DNA from: an uncultured Eubacteriales bacterium
Lineage (GTDB): Bacteria > Bacillota > Clostridia > Oscillospirales > CAG-272
Length of the DNA stretch: 5,729 nt
Reading direction: 5' to 3'
Assembly: GCA_900550625.1 (NCBI GenBank)
Contig: URSW01000116.1
Coordinates: 1-5,729, forward strand
In this document: in pieces, positions 1-4,445 of the stretch
Layout: each line of letters opens with the position of its first letter
Numbering within the stretch: position 1 is the first letter of the stretch
The notes under the pieces: generated by a model
The model's input: only the letters and a program-made list of their open reading frames with translations
What the model was told of the DNA's origin: nothing
Databases searched by the model: none
Program-made: the position numbers and the translations under genes

Positions 1-496
1 CCTTGACGGTCATCTCGTCCATGAGATCGTCGTGCGGGATGAAATACCCGTCGAGATCGGTCTCGGCGAAAAACGGTATGCGCGTGTAATCGGTGAGCAC
101 GCCGAAGCACGGTACATGAAAATCCGGCTTGCGGCGGATCGCGGTCAGCGCCTCCATTGAAAAGAGGTGAGTGCTAACGACCGCGTCAAAGGAGTTCGAC
201 GTGATGTACTCTCGCAGGCTGTCTGCGTAATGCGTATTCGCGCGGTATATCGGTGATGTTATTCCGGTTGAGCTGTATATGTCCCCGGCACGGTAGAGCA
301 CACCGAACACCGCCGGCGCTTTCCGCAACATTCCGCTGTAGGTAGCCGAGACGATATGTGCGGATTTCTTTCGTCCGAGAGTAAGCGGATCGAACATTTC
401 GCATACATTCCCGCGGCGATCGAAGGCTTCAAACACGGCGCGTGCCGCACTGTTGTGTCCCTGCCCGGTGTCACAGCTCAGAATAAGTACTTTCAT
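1..496 (-). CDS. MGDG synthase/UgtP-family glycolipid glycosyltransferase, N-terminal part (C-terminus outside window)
   Basis: Translating the minus strand from the ATG at 496 gives 165 residues with no stop before the window edge, beginning MKVLILSCDTGQGHNSAA. The GxGH motif (residues 11-14) after a beta-strand, followed by NSAA, is the hallmark of the N-terminal domain of monogalactosyldiacylglycerol synthases and the processive diacylglycerol glucosyltransferase UgtP. Later parts fit too: a V-S-T-H strand end (107-110) and G-V-L-T-D-Y (132-137), matching the family's conserved TDF/TDY, followed by D-G-Y-F-I-P (149-154). Family members transfer glucose or galactose from a UDP-sugar to diacylglycerol at the inner face of the membrane. 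The UDP-sugar-binding C-terminal half, expected to bring the protein to about 370-390 residues, is not visible. The start is supported by AAAGGAA at 506-512, 9 nt upstream. It lies 47 nt downstream of the HD-domain gene and probably shares its promoter. Acceptor and sugar cannot be told from this half. Confidence 0.88.
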   Translation of the reverse strand, partial: MKVLILSCDTGQGHNSAARAVFEAFDRRGNVCEMFDPLTLGRKKSAHIVSATYSGMLRKAPAVFGVLYRAGDIYSSTGITSPIYRANTHYADSLREYITSNSFDAVVSTHLFSMEALTAIRRKPDFHVPCFGVLTDYTRIPFFAETDLDGYFIPHDDLMDEMTVK

Positions 497-528
497 TTTA
501 CCGCGTTCCTTTCGGGTTTATTCATTTG

Positions 529-543
529 AGCCGCACGGCGGCT
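529..543 (-). other. Intercistronic stem-loop between the HD gene and the glycosyltransferase
   Basis: A perfect 6-bp GC-rich stem (AGCCGC/GCGGCT) with a 3-nt loop lies directly after the stop codon of the HD-domain gene. On the minus strand it is followed by CAAATGAATA, not a T-run, so it is not a standard intrinsic terminator. It could protect the upstream message or tune downstream expression. That role is inferred. Confidence 0.4.
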
Positions 544-1020
544 TTAAGCTTTGCTTTTCGGCGGAAACAGAGCGCGCAAGGTTTCGGCGACCGCGCACAG
601 CTTGTCAGCGGCGCACAGGATTATGCTCTCGCGGTATTTCGGTACGGATTTGTTGAGCGGGAACATATGCGAGCGGATCATGTTTCTCTCTATCCTGTTC
701 AGACGAAAATCCCGCCGCGCGTTTTCAAGCGCGCGTCCGGCGTGGGAAAAAGCGTGAAGTCTGTGGGATTTGTCGGGCGTGTGCCAATCGTACAGGAAAT
801 AGTCGTGAAGAAGCGCGCCTCTGACGAGGGAGCGTGTGTCATGCCTGAGGGAGAGCCTTTCGGCTATGTAGACGCAGAGCGATGCCACAAGGAATGAATG
901 CGCGTATACGCTGAATCTGCCGTGCTGTATATATCCTTTTTCTTTCTGCATTCCGGGGGAGGAAAGAATATCTCTCCCGAAAAGACGTACTTTGTTTTCT
1001 GCTTCTCTGAATTTTTTCAA
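544..1020 (-). CDS. HD-domain protein (putative metal-dependent phosphohydrolase)
   Basis: The product has 158 residues and no signal peptide or membrane segment. It carries the HD superfamily pattern: H41 (in VYAHSF), the doublet H72-D73 in G-A-L-L-H-D-Y-F-L-Y-D-W-H, and D139 in A-A-D-K. H118 (R-S-H-M-F-P) and the C-x-A-D-K segment resemble a widespread, uncharacterised Firmicute HD family in which the doublet is followed by YFLYDWH. The HD residues predict a divalent-metal site and hydrolysis of a phosphate ester. The substrate is unknown. The start is TTG at 1020: a GGAG Shine-Dalgarno sits 6 nt upstream, whereas the first internal Met (residue 24) is well inside the ORF. It is the first gene of a minus-strand operon with the glycolipid glycosyltransferase and has a good promoter at 1115-1143. 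A link to lipid or nucleotide metabolism is only suggested by context. Confidence 0.9.
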   Translation of the reverse strand: MKKFREAENKVRLFGRDILSSPGMQKEKGYIQHGRFSVYAHSFLVASLCVYIAERLSLRHDTRSLVRGALLHDYFLYDWHTPDKSHRLHAFSHAGRALENARRDFRLNRIERNMIRSHMFPLNKSVPKYRESIILCAADKLCAVAETLRALFPPKSKA

Positions 1021-1026
1021 GGTTTT

Positions 1027-1030
1027 CTCC
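1027..1030 (-). promoter_or_regulatory. Ribosome binding site deciding the TTG start of the HD gene
   Basis: On the minus strand GGAG is followed by AAAACC and then TTG, a 6-nt spacing. No ATG or GTG in this frame lies nearby upstream, so the TTG at 1020-1018 is the best start. Confidence 0.7.
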
Positions 1031-1055
1031 GGGTAATGTTTATTATCCGCGTCCT

Positions 1056-1077
1056 CGCGAAATCATTTGATTTTGCG
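1056..1077. promoter_or_regulatory. 22-bp dyad in the HD operon leader (possible operator)
   Basis: The arms CGCGAAATCA and TGATTTTGCG, separated by TT, match at 9 of 10 positions. The odd position is a G-T on the plus strand, which becomes C-A in the minus-strand RNA and weakens an RNA hairpin there. A protein-binding dyad therefore fits better than an RNA stem. It lies about 30-50 nt downstream of the predicted transcription start of the HD operon. No regulator is assigned. Confidence 0.4.
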
Positions 1078-1114
1078 GAAACTCACCATTAATATAGAGT
1101 ATAACGCAATATAA

Positions 1115-1143
1115 AGTATACCACGTCGGACGATTTTTTTCAA
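1115..1143 (-). promoter_or_regulatory. Sigma-A promoter of the HD/glycosyltransferase operon
   Basis: Read on the minus strand, TTGAAA (1143-1138) and TATACT (1120-1115) are separated by exactly 17 nt. Each hexamer differs from consensus at one position. Transcription would start near 1108, giving a leader of about 88 nt before the TTG start. The spacer contains a 9-bp palindrome, CGTCGGACG (1124-1132 on the plus strand). Confidence 0.7.
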
Positions 1144-1258
1144 TATATAAAATATTAAAACCTTTCACCGACGAAAACGGCGGATTTGTCGCACCTTCTT
1201 CTGCCGTGACGTTGTTCCGCAGTCGCTTTTTTGAGCCTGAACACGCCCCGAAATGCCG
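1144..1258. other. Middle of the divergent intergenic region; no gene or clear element seen
   Basis: This stretch separates the minus-strand promoter from the regulatory repeats of the alpha-galactosidase. It starts AT-rich and becomes GC-richer. It contains only weak possible pairings, such as CGACGAA (1169-1175) with TTTGTCG (1185-1191), and a short T-run near 1227-1232 without a convincing stem. I see no convincing small ORF and no known RNA motif. Confidence 0.5.
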
Positions 1259-1317
1259 TTTTCGTAAAAAAATGACAGTAATAATCGGCAAACCGAAGTT
1301 TTTTCGTAAAAAAATGA
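1259..1317 (+). repeat. Two identical 17-bp direct repeats upstream of the alpha-galactosidase promoter
   Basis: TTTTCGTAAAAAAATGA occurs at 1259-1275 and again, without mismatch, at 1301-1317. The copies start 42 bp apart, which is four turns of B-DNA, so both present the same face. Their centres are at about -93 and -51 relative to the predicted start site near 1360, and the second copy ends 7 bp before the -35 box. They could be binding sites for an activator using direct repeats, as AraC-type regulators do. Alternatively they could be A/T-rich UP elements contacted by the RNA polymerase alpha subunit. Identity, phasing and place are visible; the role is inferred. Confidence 0.7.
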
Positions 1318-1324
1318 TTTTTAC

Positions 1325-1353
1325 TTGACATTGGTTTCCGGATATGCTAACAT
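1325..1353 (+). promoter_or_regulatory. Strong sigma-A promoter of the alpha-galactosidase (extended -10)
   Basis: A perfect -35 TTGACA (1325-1330) is followed after 17 nt by TAACAT (1348-1353), which is preceded by TGC, giving an extended -10 (TGn). A/T-rich sequence lies immediately upstream of the -35. The start site is expected near 1360, giving a leader of about 56 nt. Confidence 0.8.
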
Positions 1354-1362
1354 AAATTCCGA

Positions 1363-1377
1363 CCGGGATCGTCCCGG
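1363..1377. promoter_or_regulatory. Perfect palindrome at the transcription start of the alpha-galactosidase (operator or 5' hairpin)
   Basis: CCGGGATCGTCCCGG has two perfect 6-nt arms around TCG. It begins a few bases after the predicted start site, where a bound repressor would block initiation. In RNA the same sequence gives a tight 5'-end hairpin that could stabilise the message. It is GC-rich in an otherwise AT-rich leader. No matching regulator gene is in the window. Confidence 0.6.
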
Positions 1378-1415
1378 ACAAATAAATTGAAATTACATAT
1401 CTTAAGGAGACAATT

Positions 1416-2540
1416 ATGTTAGTTAACACACCTCCGATGGGCTGGAACTCATGGAACACCTTCGGTACGAACATTTCCGAGGACCTCATCAAGGAAACCG
1501 CAGATGCAATGGTGGACACGGGTCTTGCTGCCGCAGGCTATAACTACGTTGTTATCGACGACTGCTGGTCTCTCCGTGAGCGCGGAGCGGACGGACGCAT
1601 CGTTCCCGATCCCGAGAAGTTCCCGAGCGGAATGAAGGCTCTTGCTGATTACGTTCACTCCAAGGGACTCAAGTTCGGTATGTACTCCTGCGACGGTCCT
1701 CTCACCTGCGCAGGCTATCCGGGAAGCTACAACAATGAGTTCATCGACGCTCAGACCTTCGCTGATTGGGGCGTTGACTTCCTCAAGTACGACAACTGCT
1801 ACAAGCCCGAGCACGACGGATACTTCCTCTACAACAGAATGTCCATGGCTCTCAAGTCCACCGGACGCGACATTCTCTTCTCCGCATGCAACTGGGGCGC
1901 AGAGAACGTTCACAGATGGATCCGCTCCACCGGCGCGCACATCTTCCGTTCCACCGGCGATATCAACGACAGCTTCGGCAGCGTAAAGAATCTCGTTCTC
2001 AGCCAGACCGATAACTGGCCCTTCAGCGGTCCGCAGTGCTTCAACGATATCGATATGCTCATCACCGGTATGTACGGTAAGGGAAATGTTGCGGTTTCCG
2101 GATGCACAGACGAAGAGTATCTTACACACTTCGCTCTCTGGTGCTACTTCGCATCTCCTCTTATGATCGGCTGCGATATCCGCAACATGAGCGACGCTAC
2201 TCTCAAGACCCTCACCAACAAGGAGCTTATCAGAATCAACCAGGATACCGAGGCGAGAACTCCCGCCCTCATCGGCAATCCCGGCGATGATACTTACTGC
2301 TTCCTGAAGCATCTTGACAACGGCACCTACTCCTTCGCATTCATCAACTTCGGCGAGTCCTACCGCGCAGTATGCTGCGACTTCTTCAAGTTCGGCATCA
2401 CTCTCGACACCGGATACGCATTCGATTTCGAGGATGTTATCGACGGTCAGAAGTGGGAGAACATCACCCGCGAGTTCAACCCCGGCGTTCCTGCTCACGG
2501 CTGCCGTATTATCCGCGGTACTCTTCATCCGAAGGCGTAA
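1416..2540 (+). CDS. Cytosolic alpha-galactosidase, glycoside hydrolase family 27
   Basis: The 374-residue product starts with the GH27 signature PPMGWNSWNTFG (residues 6-17). It continues with galactose-pocket residues D48-D49 in V-V-I-D-D-C-W, K124 and the predicted nucleophile D126 in F-L-K-Y-D-N-C, and the predicted acid/base D182 in S-T-G-D-I-N-D. The C-N-W-G motif (158-161), the F-N-D-I-D-M-L segment (209-215) and R-I-N-Q-D (273-277) are also typical. The family removes terminal alpha-galactose with retention from melibiose, raffinose-type sugars or galactomannan fragments. A (beta/alpha)8 barrel and a short C-terminal beta domain (from about residue 282) account for the whole length. 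There is no signal peptide, so it should act on imported oligosaccharides, although no transporter is adjacent. AAGGAG at 1404-1409 lies 6 nt before the ATG. Every Lys codon I read is AAG and every Phe codon is TTC, unlike the neighbours, which implies selection for high expression. Alpha-N-acetylgalactosaminidase activity is a possible alternative. Confidence 0.95.
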   Translation: MLVNTPPMGWNSWNTFGTNISEDLIKETADAMVDTGLAAAGYNYVVIDDCWSLRERGADGRIVPDPEKFPSGMKALADYVHSKGLKFGMYSCDGPLTCAGYPGSYNNEFIDAQTFADWGVDFLKYDNCYKPEHDGYFLYNRMSMALKSTGRDILFSACNWGAENVHRWIRSTGAHIFRSTGDINDSFGSVKNLVLSQTDNWPFSGPQCFNDIDMLITGMYGKGNVAVSGCTDEEYLTHFALWCYFASPLMIGCDIRNMSDATLKTLTNKELIRINQDTEARTPALIGNPGDDTYCFLKHLDNGTYSFAFINFGESYRAVCCDFFKFGITLDTGYAFDFEDVIDGQKWENITREFNPGVPAHGCRIIRGTLHPKA

Positions 2541-2601
2541 GTGAAGATTTTGTGCCGGGATTTTGCCGCGGCGGATTCCCGAACACATATTACAAAACGG
2601 A

Positions 2602-2634
2602 AAAAGGCTGCCGCGCATTGCACGGCGGCCTTTT
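2602..2634 (+). terminator. Intrinsic terminator of the alpha-galactosidase
   Basis: A 12-bp stem (AAAAGGCTGCCG with CGGCGGCCTTTT, one U-G wobble) encloses a 9-nt loop. The stem ends in a T-run followed by further T-rich sequence. The A-run on the left arm would allow it to work in both directions. It isolates the alpha-galactosidase from the thioredoxin gene. Confidence 0.88.
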
Positions 2635-2702
2635 GACTTTCTTTGAAAACGTATTATGCCGCCTGATGCGGAAATAATATAAGAAAAAAGGAGAACACGA
2701 AA

Positions 2703-3020
2703 ATGCCTGCAATTAAGATCACATCCGAAAATTTCGAAAGCGAAGTGGTGAATTCCGGTAAGACCTTTCTTCTCGATTTCTGGGCGCCGTGGTGCGGTCC
2801 GTGCCGTATGGTGTCGCCGCTTGTCGATGAAGTCGCCGACGAGCTCAACGACGGGACAAAGGCGGTCGGAAAAATAAATGTCGATGAAGAGGGAAGCCTT
2901 GCGGAGCGCTTCGGCATACTGAGCATTCCGACTCTCATCGTTGTCCGCGGAAACGAGGTTATCACAAAGGCGGTCGGCGGAAGAGAAAAAGAGGAGATCG
3001 CCGCGCTTCTCGATAAATAA
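2703..3020 (+). CDS. trxA: Thioredoxin
   Basis: The product has 105 residues, the normal size of a single-domain thioredoxin, with no signal peptide. It has the active site W30-C31-G32-P33-C34 inside F-W-A-P-W-C-G-P-C-R, the buried acid D25 in L-L-D-F-W-A, and the cis-proline P76 in S-I-P-T. A V-G-G segment (91-93) precedes the last helix. This is the complete set for a cytosolic protein-disulfide reductase recycled by thioredoxin reductase, which is not in the window. AAGGAG at 2688-2693 lies 9 nt before the ATG. I found no convincing promoter: a possible -10 TAATAT at 2675-2680 has no matching -35. The next promoter starts 1 nt after its stop codon, so it is probably a single-gene transcript. 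Whether it is the main thioredoxin or one of several paralogues cannot be told, so the symbol is tentative. Confidence 0.95.
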   Translation: MPAIKITSENFESEVVNSGKTFLLDFWAPWCGPCRMVSPLVDEVADELNDGTKAVGKINVDEEGSLAERFGILSIPTLIVVRGNEVITKAVGGREKEEIAALLDK

Positions 3021-3021
3021 G

Positions 3022-3050
3022 TTGACAAAAGGTTTGTTCGGGGATATAAT
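3022..3050 (+). promoter_or_regulatory. Consensus sigma-A promoter of the metal ABC ATPase
   Basis: TTGACA (3022-3027) and TATAAT (3045-3050) are both perfect consensus hexamers with the optimal 17-nt spacer, beginning one base after the thioredoxin stop codon. The expected start site is near 3057, giving a leader of about 89 nt. A promoter this strong in front of a transporter gene would normally need a repressor. Confidence 0.9.
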
Positions 3051-3052
3051 TA

Positions 3053-3082
3053 AAGCAGCGCCGCACTTCAGCGGCGCTGCTT
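3053..3082 (+). promoter_or_regulatory. Perfect 12-bp stem-loop overlapping the ATPase transcription start
   Basis: AAGCAGCGCCGC and GCGGCGCTGCTT pair perfectly around a 6-nt loop (ACTTCA). There is no T-run after it, only TTCGG, so it is a poor intrinsic terminator for thioredoxin. Its left arm overlaps the predicted start site, so it could be an operator. A second stem follows directly: CGGTTCA (3083-3089) with TGAGCCG (3101-3107), one wobble. TTCGG (3081-3085) could instead pair with CCGAA (3111-3115), which would break both stems. This gives the leader the look of an attenuator or other RNA switch. No known riboswitch class was recognised. Confidence 0.6.
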
Positions 3083-3145
3083 CGGTTCATATTGATGATT
3101 TGAGCCGATTCCGAAAAGCCTTGACTTTGCGAAAGGAAAAGACAG

Positions 3146-3853
3146 ATGCCGCAGCTTGTTTGCCGCGGTCTTACGCTCGGATATGAGGGAAAGACCGTGC
3201 TTGAAGGACTCGATTTCAGCGTGGAGGCGGGGGATTACCTCTGTATTGTCGGAGAGAACGGCTCCGGAAAGTCCACGCTTATGAAAACCCTGCTCGGACT
3301 GATCCCTCCTCTTGCGGGAGAGATCGTATTCGGCGAGGGACTCGGAAAGAATTCGATAGGATATCTTCCGCAGCAGGAGCTTTCGCGCCGTGACTTCCCG
3401 GCTTCGGTGCGGGAGGTTGTGCAGTCGGGATGCGTCGCGGGTGCGCCGTACCGGCCGTTTTATACCAAAGCGCAGAAAATGCGTGCAGCCGACAGCATGG
3501 CGCGAATGGGGATATCGGATATCGCGGATGAATCCTTCTGCCGCCTTTCGGGCGGGCAGAAGCAGCGCGCGCTTCTCGCAAGAGCGCTCTGCGCAGCCGA
3601 CAAGATGCTGCTCCTCGATGAGCCTGTTTCCGGGCTTGACCCGAAGGTGAGCGCACGGATGTATGATCTGATAGATTCGCTCAACAAGGACAACGGCGTG
3701 ACGGTCATAATGATCTCTCACGATATATCCGCCGCCGTGCAGTACGCGCGTCATATACTTCATCTCGGGAGCCGTGACGTCTTCTTCGGATCTGTCGAAG
3801 AATACAGGGAAAGTCCTCTCGGCATGTCCTTTATTTCGGGTGCGGGAAAATAG
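3146..3853 (+). CDS. Metal-type ABC transporter ATP-binding protein (ZnuC/MntB-like)
   Basis: The 235 residues cover a full ABC ATPase: Walker A G-E-N-G-S-G-K-S-T (36-44), Q-loop in Y-L-P-Q-Q (73-77), signature L-S-G-G-Q (134-138), Walker B L-L-L-D-E-P (155-160), D-loop S-G-L-D (162-165) and H-loop H192 in I-S-H-D. The region after the Q-loop, R-R-D-F-P-A-S-V-R-E-V-V (81-92), matches the F-P-x-(T/S)-V-x-x-V-V pattern of the zinc/manganese/iron ATPases (ZnuC, MntB, TroB). The C-terminal S-P-L-G-x-x-F (223-229) also fits. It would power metal uptake together with a membrane permease and a lipoprotein, neither of which is adjacent. AAAGGA at 3132-3137 supports the ATG with an 8-nt gap. A metalloregulator gene starts 75 nt after the stop. 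Metal identity cannot be read from the ATPase. Confidence 0.93.
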   Translation: MPQLVCRGLTLGYEGKTVLEGLDFSVEAGDYLCIVGENGSGKSTLMKTLLGLIPPLAGEIVFGEGLGKNSIGYLPQQELSRRDFPASVREVVQSGCVAGAPYRPFYTKAQKMRAADSMARMGISDIADESFCRLSGGQKQRALLARALCAADKMLLLDEPVSGLDPKVSARMYDLIDSLNKDNGVTVIMISHDISAAVQYARHILHLGSRDVFFGSVEEYRESPLGMSFISGAGK

Positions 3854-3864
3854 TTTATATTTTC
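3846..3864. promoter_or_regulatory. 19-bp inverted repeat upstream of the regulator promoter (candidate operator)
   Basis: GAAAATAGTTTATATTTTC has two perfect 7-nt arms (GAAAATA/TATTTTC) around GTTTA. It spans the ATPase stop codon and ends 3 bp before the regulator's -35 box. Its length and position fit a metalloregulator operator (DtxR, MntR and Fur sites are 19-21 bp dyads) and autoregulation. However, it does not clearly match their published consensus, and AT-rich dyads arise by chance. Confidence 0.4.
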
Positions 3865-3867
3865 GGC

Positions 3868-3896
3868 TTGAAAAATCGAGAAAGTTGTGTTATGCT
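3868..3896 (+). promoter_or_regulatory. Promoter of the metalloregulator gene (extended -10)
   Basis: TTGAAA (3868-3873) and TATGCT (3891-3896) are separated by 17 nt, with TGT directly before the -10. An 8-bp GTTTATAT occurs on each side (3853-3860 and 3897-3904). The start site would be near 3903, so the leader is only about 26 nt. Confidence 0.65.
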
Positions 3897-3914
3897 GTTT
3901 ATATCTCAATGATC

Positions 3915-3921
3915 AGGGGAG
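3915..3921 (+). promoter_or_regulatory. Ribosome binding site deciding the regulator start
   Basis: AGGGGAG lies 7 nt before the ATG at 3929. An in-frame GTG at 3887 would lie inside the promoter and lacks a good site, so the longer reading is rejected. Confidence 0.75.
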
Positions 3922-3928
3922 TTTTTTA

Positions 3929-4309
3929 ATGCATTTGCAGGAATCGGGTGAGATGTATCTTGAAACGATACTGATCCTTTCGCAGAAAAATCCGTATGTC
4001 CGGGCGATAGATGTCGGAGAATATATGGGATTCTCCAAGCCGAGCGTGAGCCGCGCGATCGGACTTCTGAAAAACGGCGGATATATAACGGCGGACGGCG
4101 AGGGTCATCTTTTCCTCACCGACGAGGGAAAATATCTTGCGGGTAAGATATACGAGCGTCATCTCGTGCTTACGCGCTGCCTTGTTGCGCTCGGAGTCAA
4201 CGAGGAGACGGCGGATGCCGACGCATGCAAGATCGAGCATCATCTCAGCGATGAAACTTTTGCTGCAATAAAGCGTCATGCGGAGAAGGCTCTCGGCATA
4301 AAGTGGTAG
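3929..4309 (+). CDS. DtxR/MntR-family metal-dependent transcriptional regulator, two-domain form
   Basis: The product has 126 residues. The N-terminal winged helix includes G-F-S-K-P-S-V-S-R-A (34-43) as recognition helix and a wing near D-G-E-G-H-L-F-L-T (56-64). A dimerisation/metal domain follows, with E-R-H (76-78) and C-K-I-E-H-H (100-105). It lacks the SH3-like third domain of DtxR and is close in length to Bacillus MntR (142). By eye alignment in the MntR register, metal ligands are M9 (MntR D8), E12 (E11), H78 (H77), C100 (E99), E103 (E102) and H104 (H103). Met and Cys at the first and fourth positions are the residues of iron-sensing DtxR/IdeR (M10, C102). The DtxR ancillary ligands E83 and H98 appear as T82 and D96. 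It probably represses metal uptake when Fe(II) is sufficient. It follows the metal ATPase by 75 nt but has its own promoter and terminator. Confidence 0.92.
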   Translation: MHLQESGEMYLETILILSQKNPYVRAIDVGEYMGFSKPSVSRAIGLLKNGGYITADGEGHLFLTDEGKYLAGKIYERHLVLTRCLVALGVNEETADADACKIEHHLSDETFAAIKRHAEKALGIKW

Positions 4310-4364
4310 AGGGTTTCCCGGAGAATTCGAAAAGGGTTTTCTGCGGTGCGCACTGCGCCCGCTG

Positions 4365-4388
4365 AGGCACGCCGCGCGTGCCTTTTTT
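4365..4388 (+). terminator. Intrinsic terminator of the metalloregulator gene
   Basis: AGGCACGC and GCGTGCCT form a perfect 8-bp stem around CGC, followed directly by a run of six T (4383-4388). The stop codon is 55 nt upstream. Confidence 0.9.
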
Positions 4389-4445
4389 GTGACCGTACAT
4401 ACTACGCCGTATCGCGGCGAATATTATGAAGGGCGGGTTTTATTG

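Noticed and set aside
526..897. A 123-codon plus-strand open frame opposite the HD gene
   Set aside because: It is antisense to an HD-domain protein with conserved H...HD...D residues and a promoter; its own translation is low-complexity and Arg/Val rich.
1043..1519. A 158-codon minus-strand open frame spanning the divergent promoter region
   Set aside because: It overlaps both promoters, the direct repeats and the start of the alpha-galactosidase, and its translation resembles no protein family.
1449..2618. A 389-codon open frame on the minus strand across the alpha-galactosidase
   Set aside because: It lies in the same codon register as the GH27 gene, so its stops could come only from TTA, CTA or TCA codons, which this highly biased gene avoids after codon 12. 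It has no family resemblance or start signals, while the plus-strand protein has all catalytic motifs.
2633..2657. Promoter for thioredoxin using TTGACT and TATTAT
   Set aside because: The spacer is only 13 nt and the -35 overlaps the terminator T-run; other hexamer pairs also have wrong spacing.
3068..3763. A 231-codon minus-strand open frame opposite the ABC ATPase
   Set aside because: The plus strand has every ABC motif in order; the antisense translation is rich in Arg, His and Ser with no domain.
3853..3904. GTTTATAT direct repeat on both sides of the regulator promoter
   Set aside because: Eight A/T-rich bases repeated once in an AT-rich gap are expected by chance; kept only as a remark in the promoter entry.
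3887..3928. Upstream GTG start for the metalloregulator
   Set aside because: It would lie in the -10 region and lacks a suitable ribosome binding site, whereas AGGGGAG is well placed for the ATG at 3929 and homologues begin near E-M-Y-L-E.
4389..4445. Upstream GTG start for the flavoprotein
   Set aside because: It begins at the T-run of the preceding terminator and adds 19 residues before the conserved first strand.
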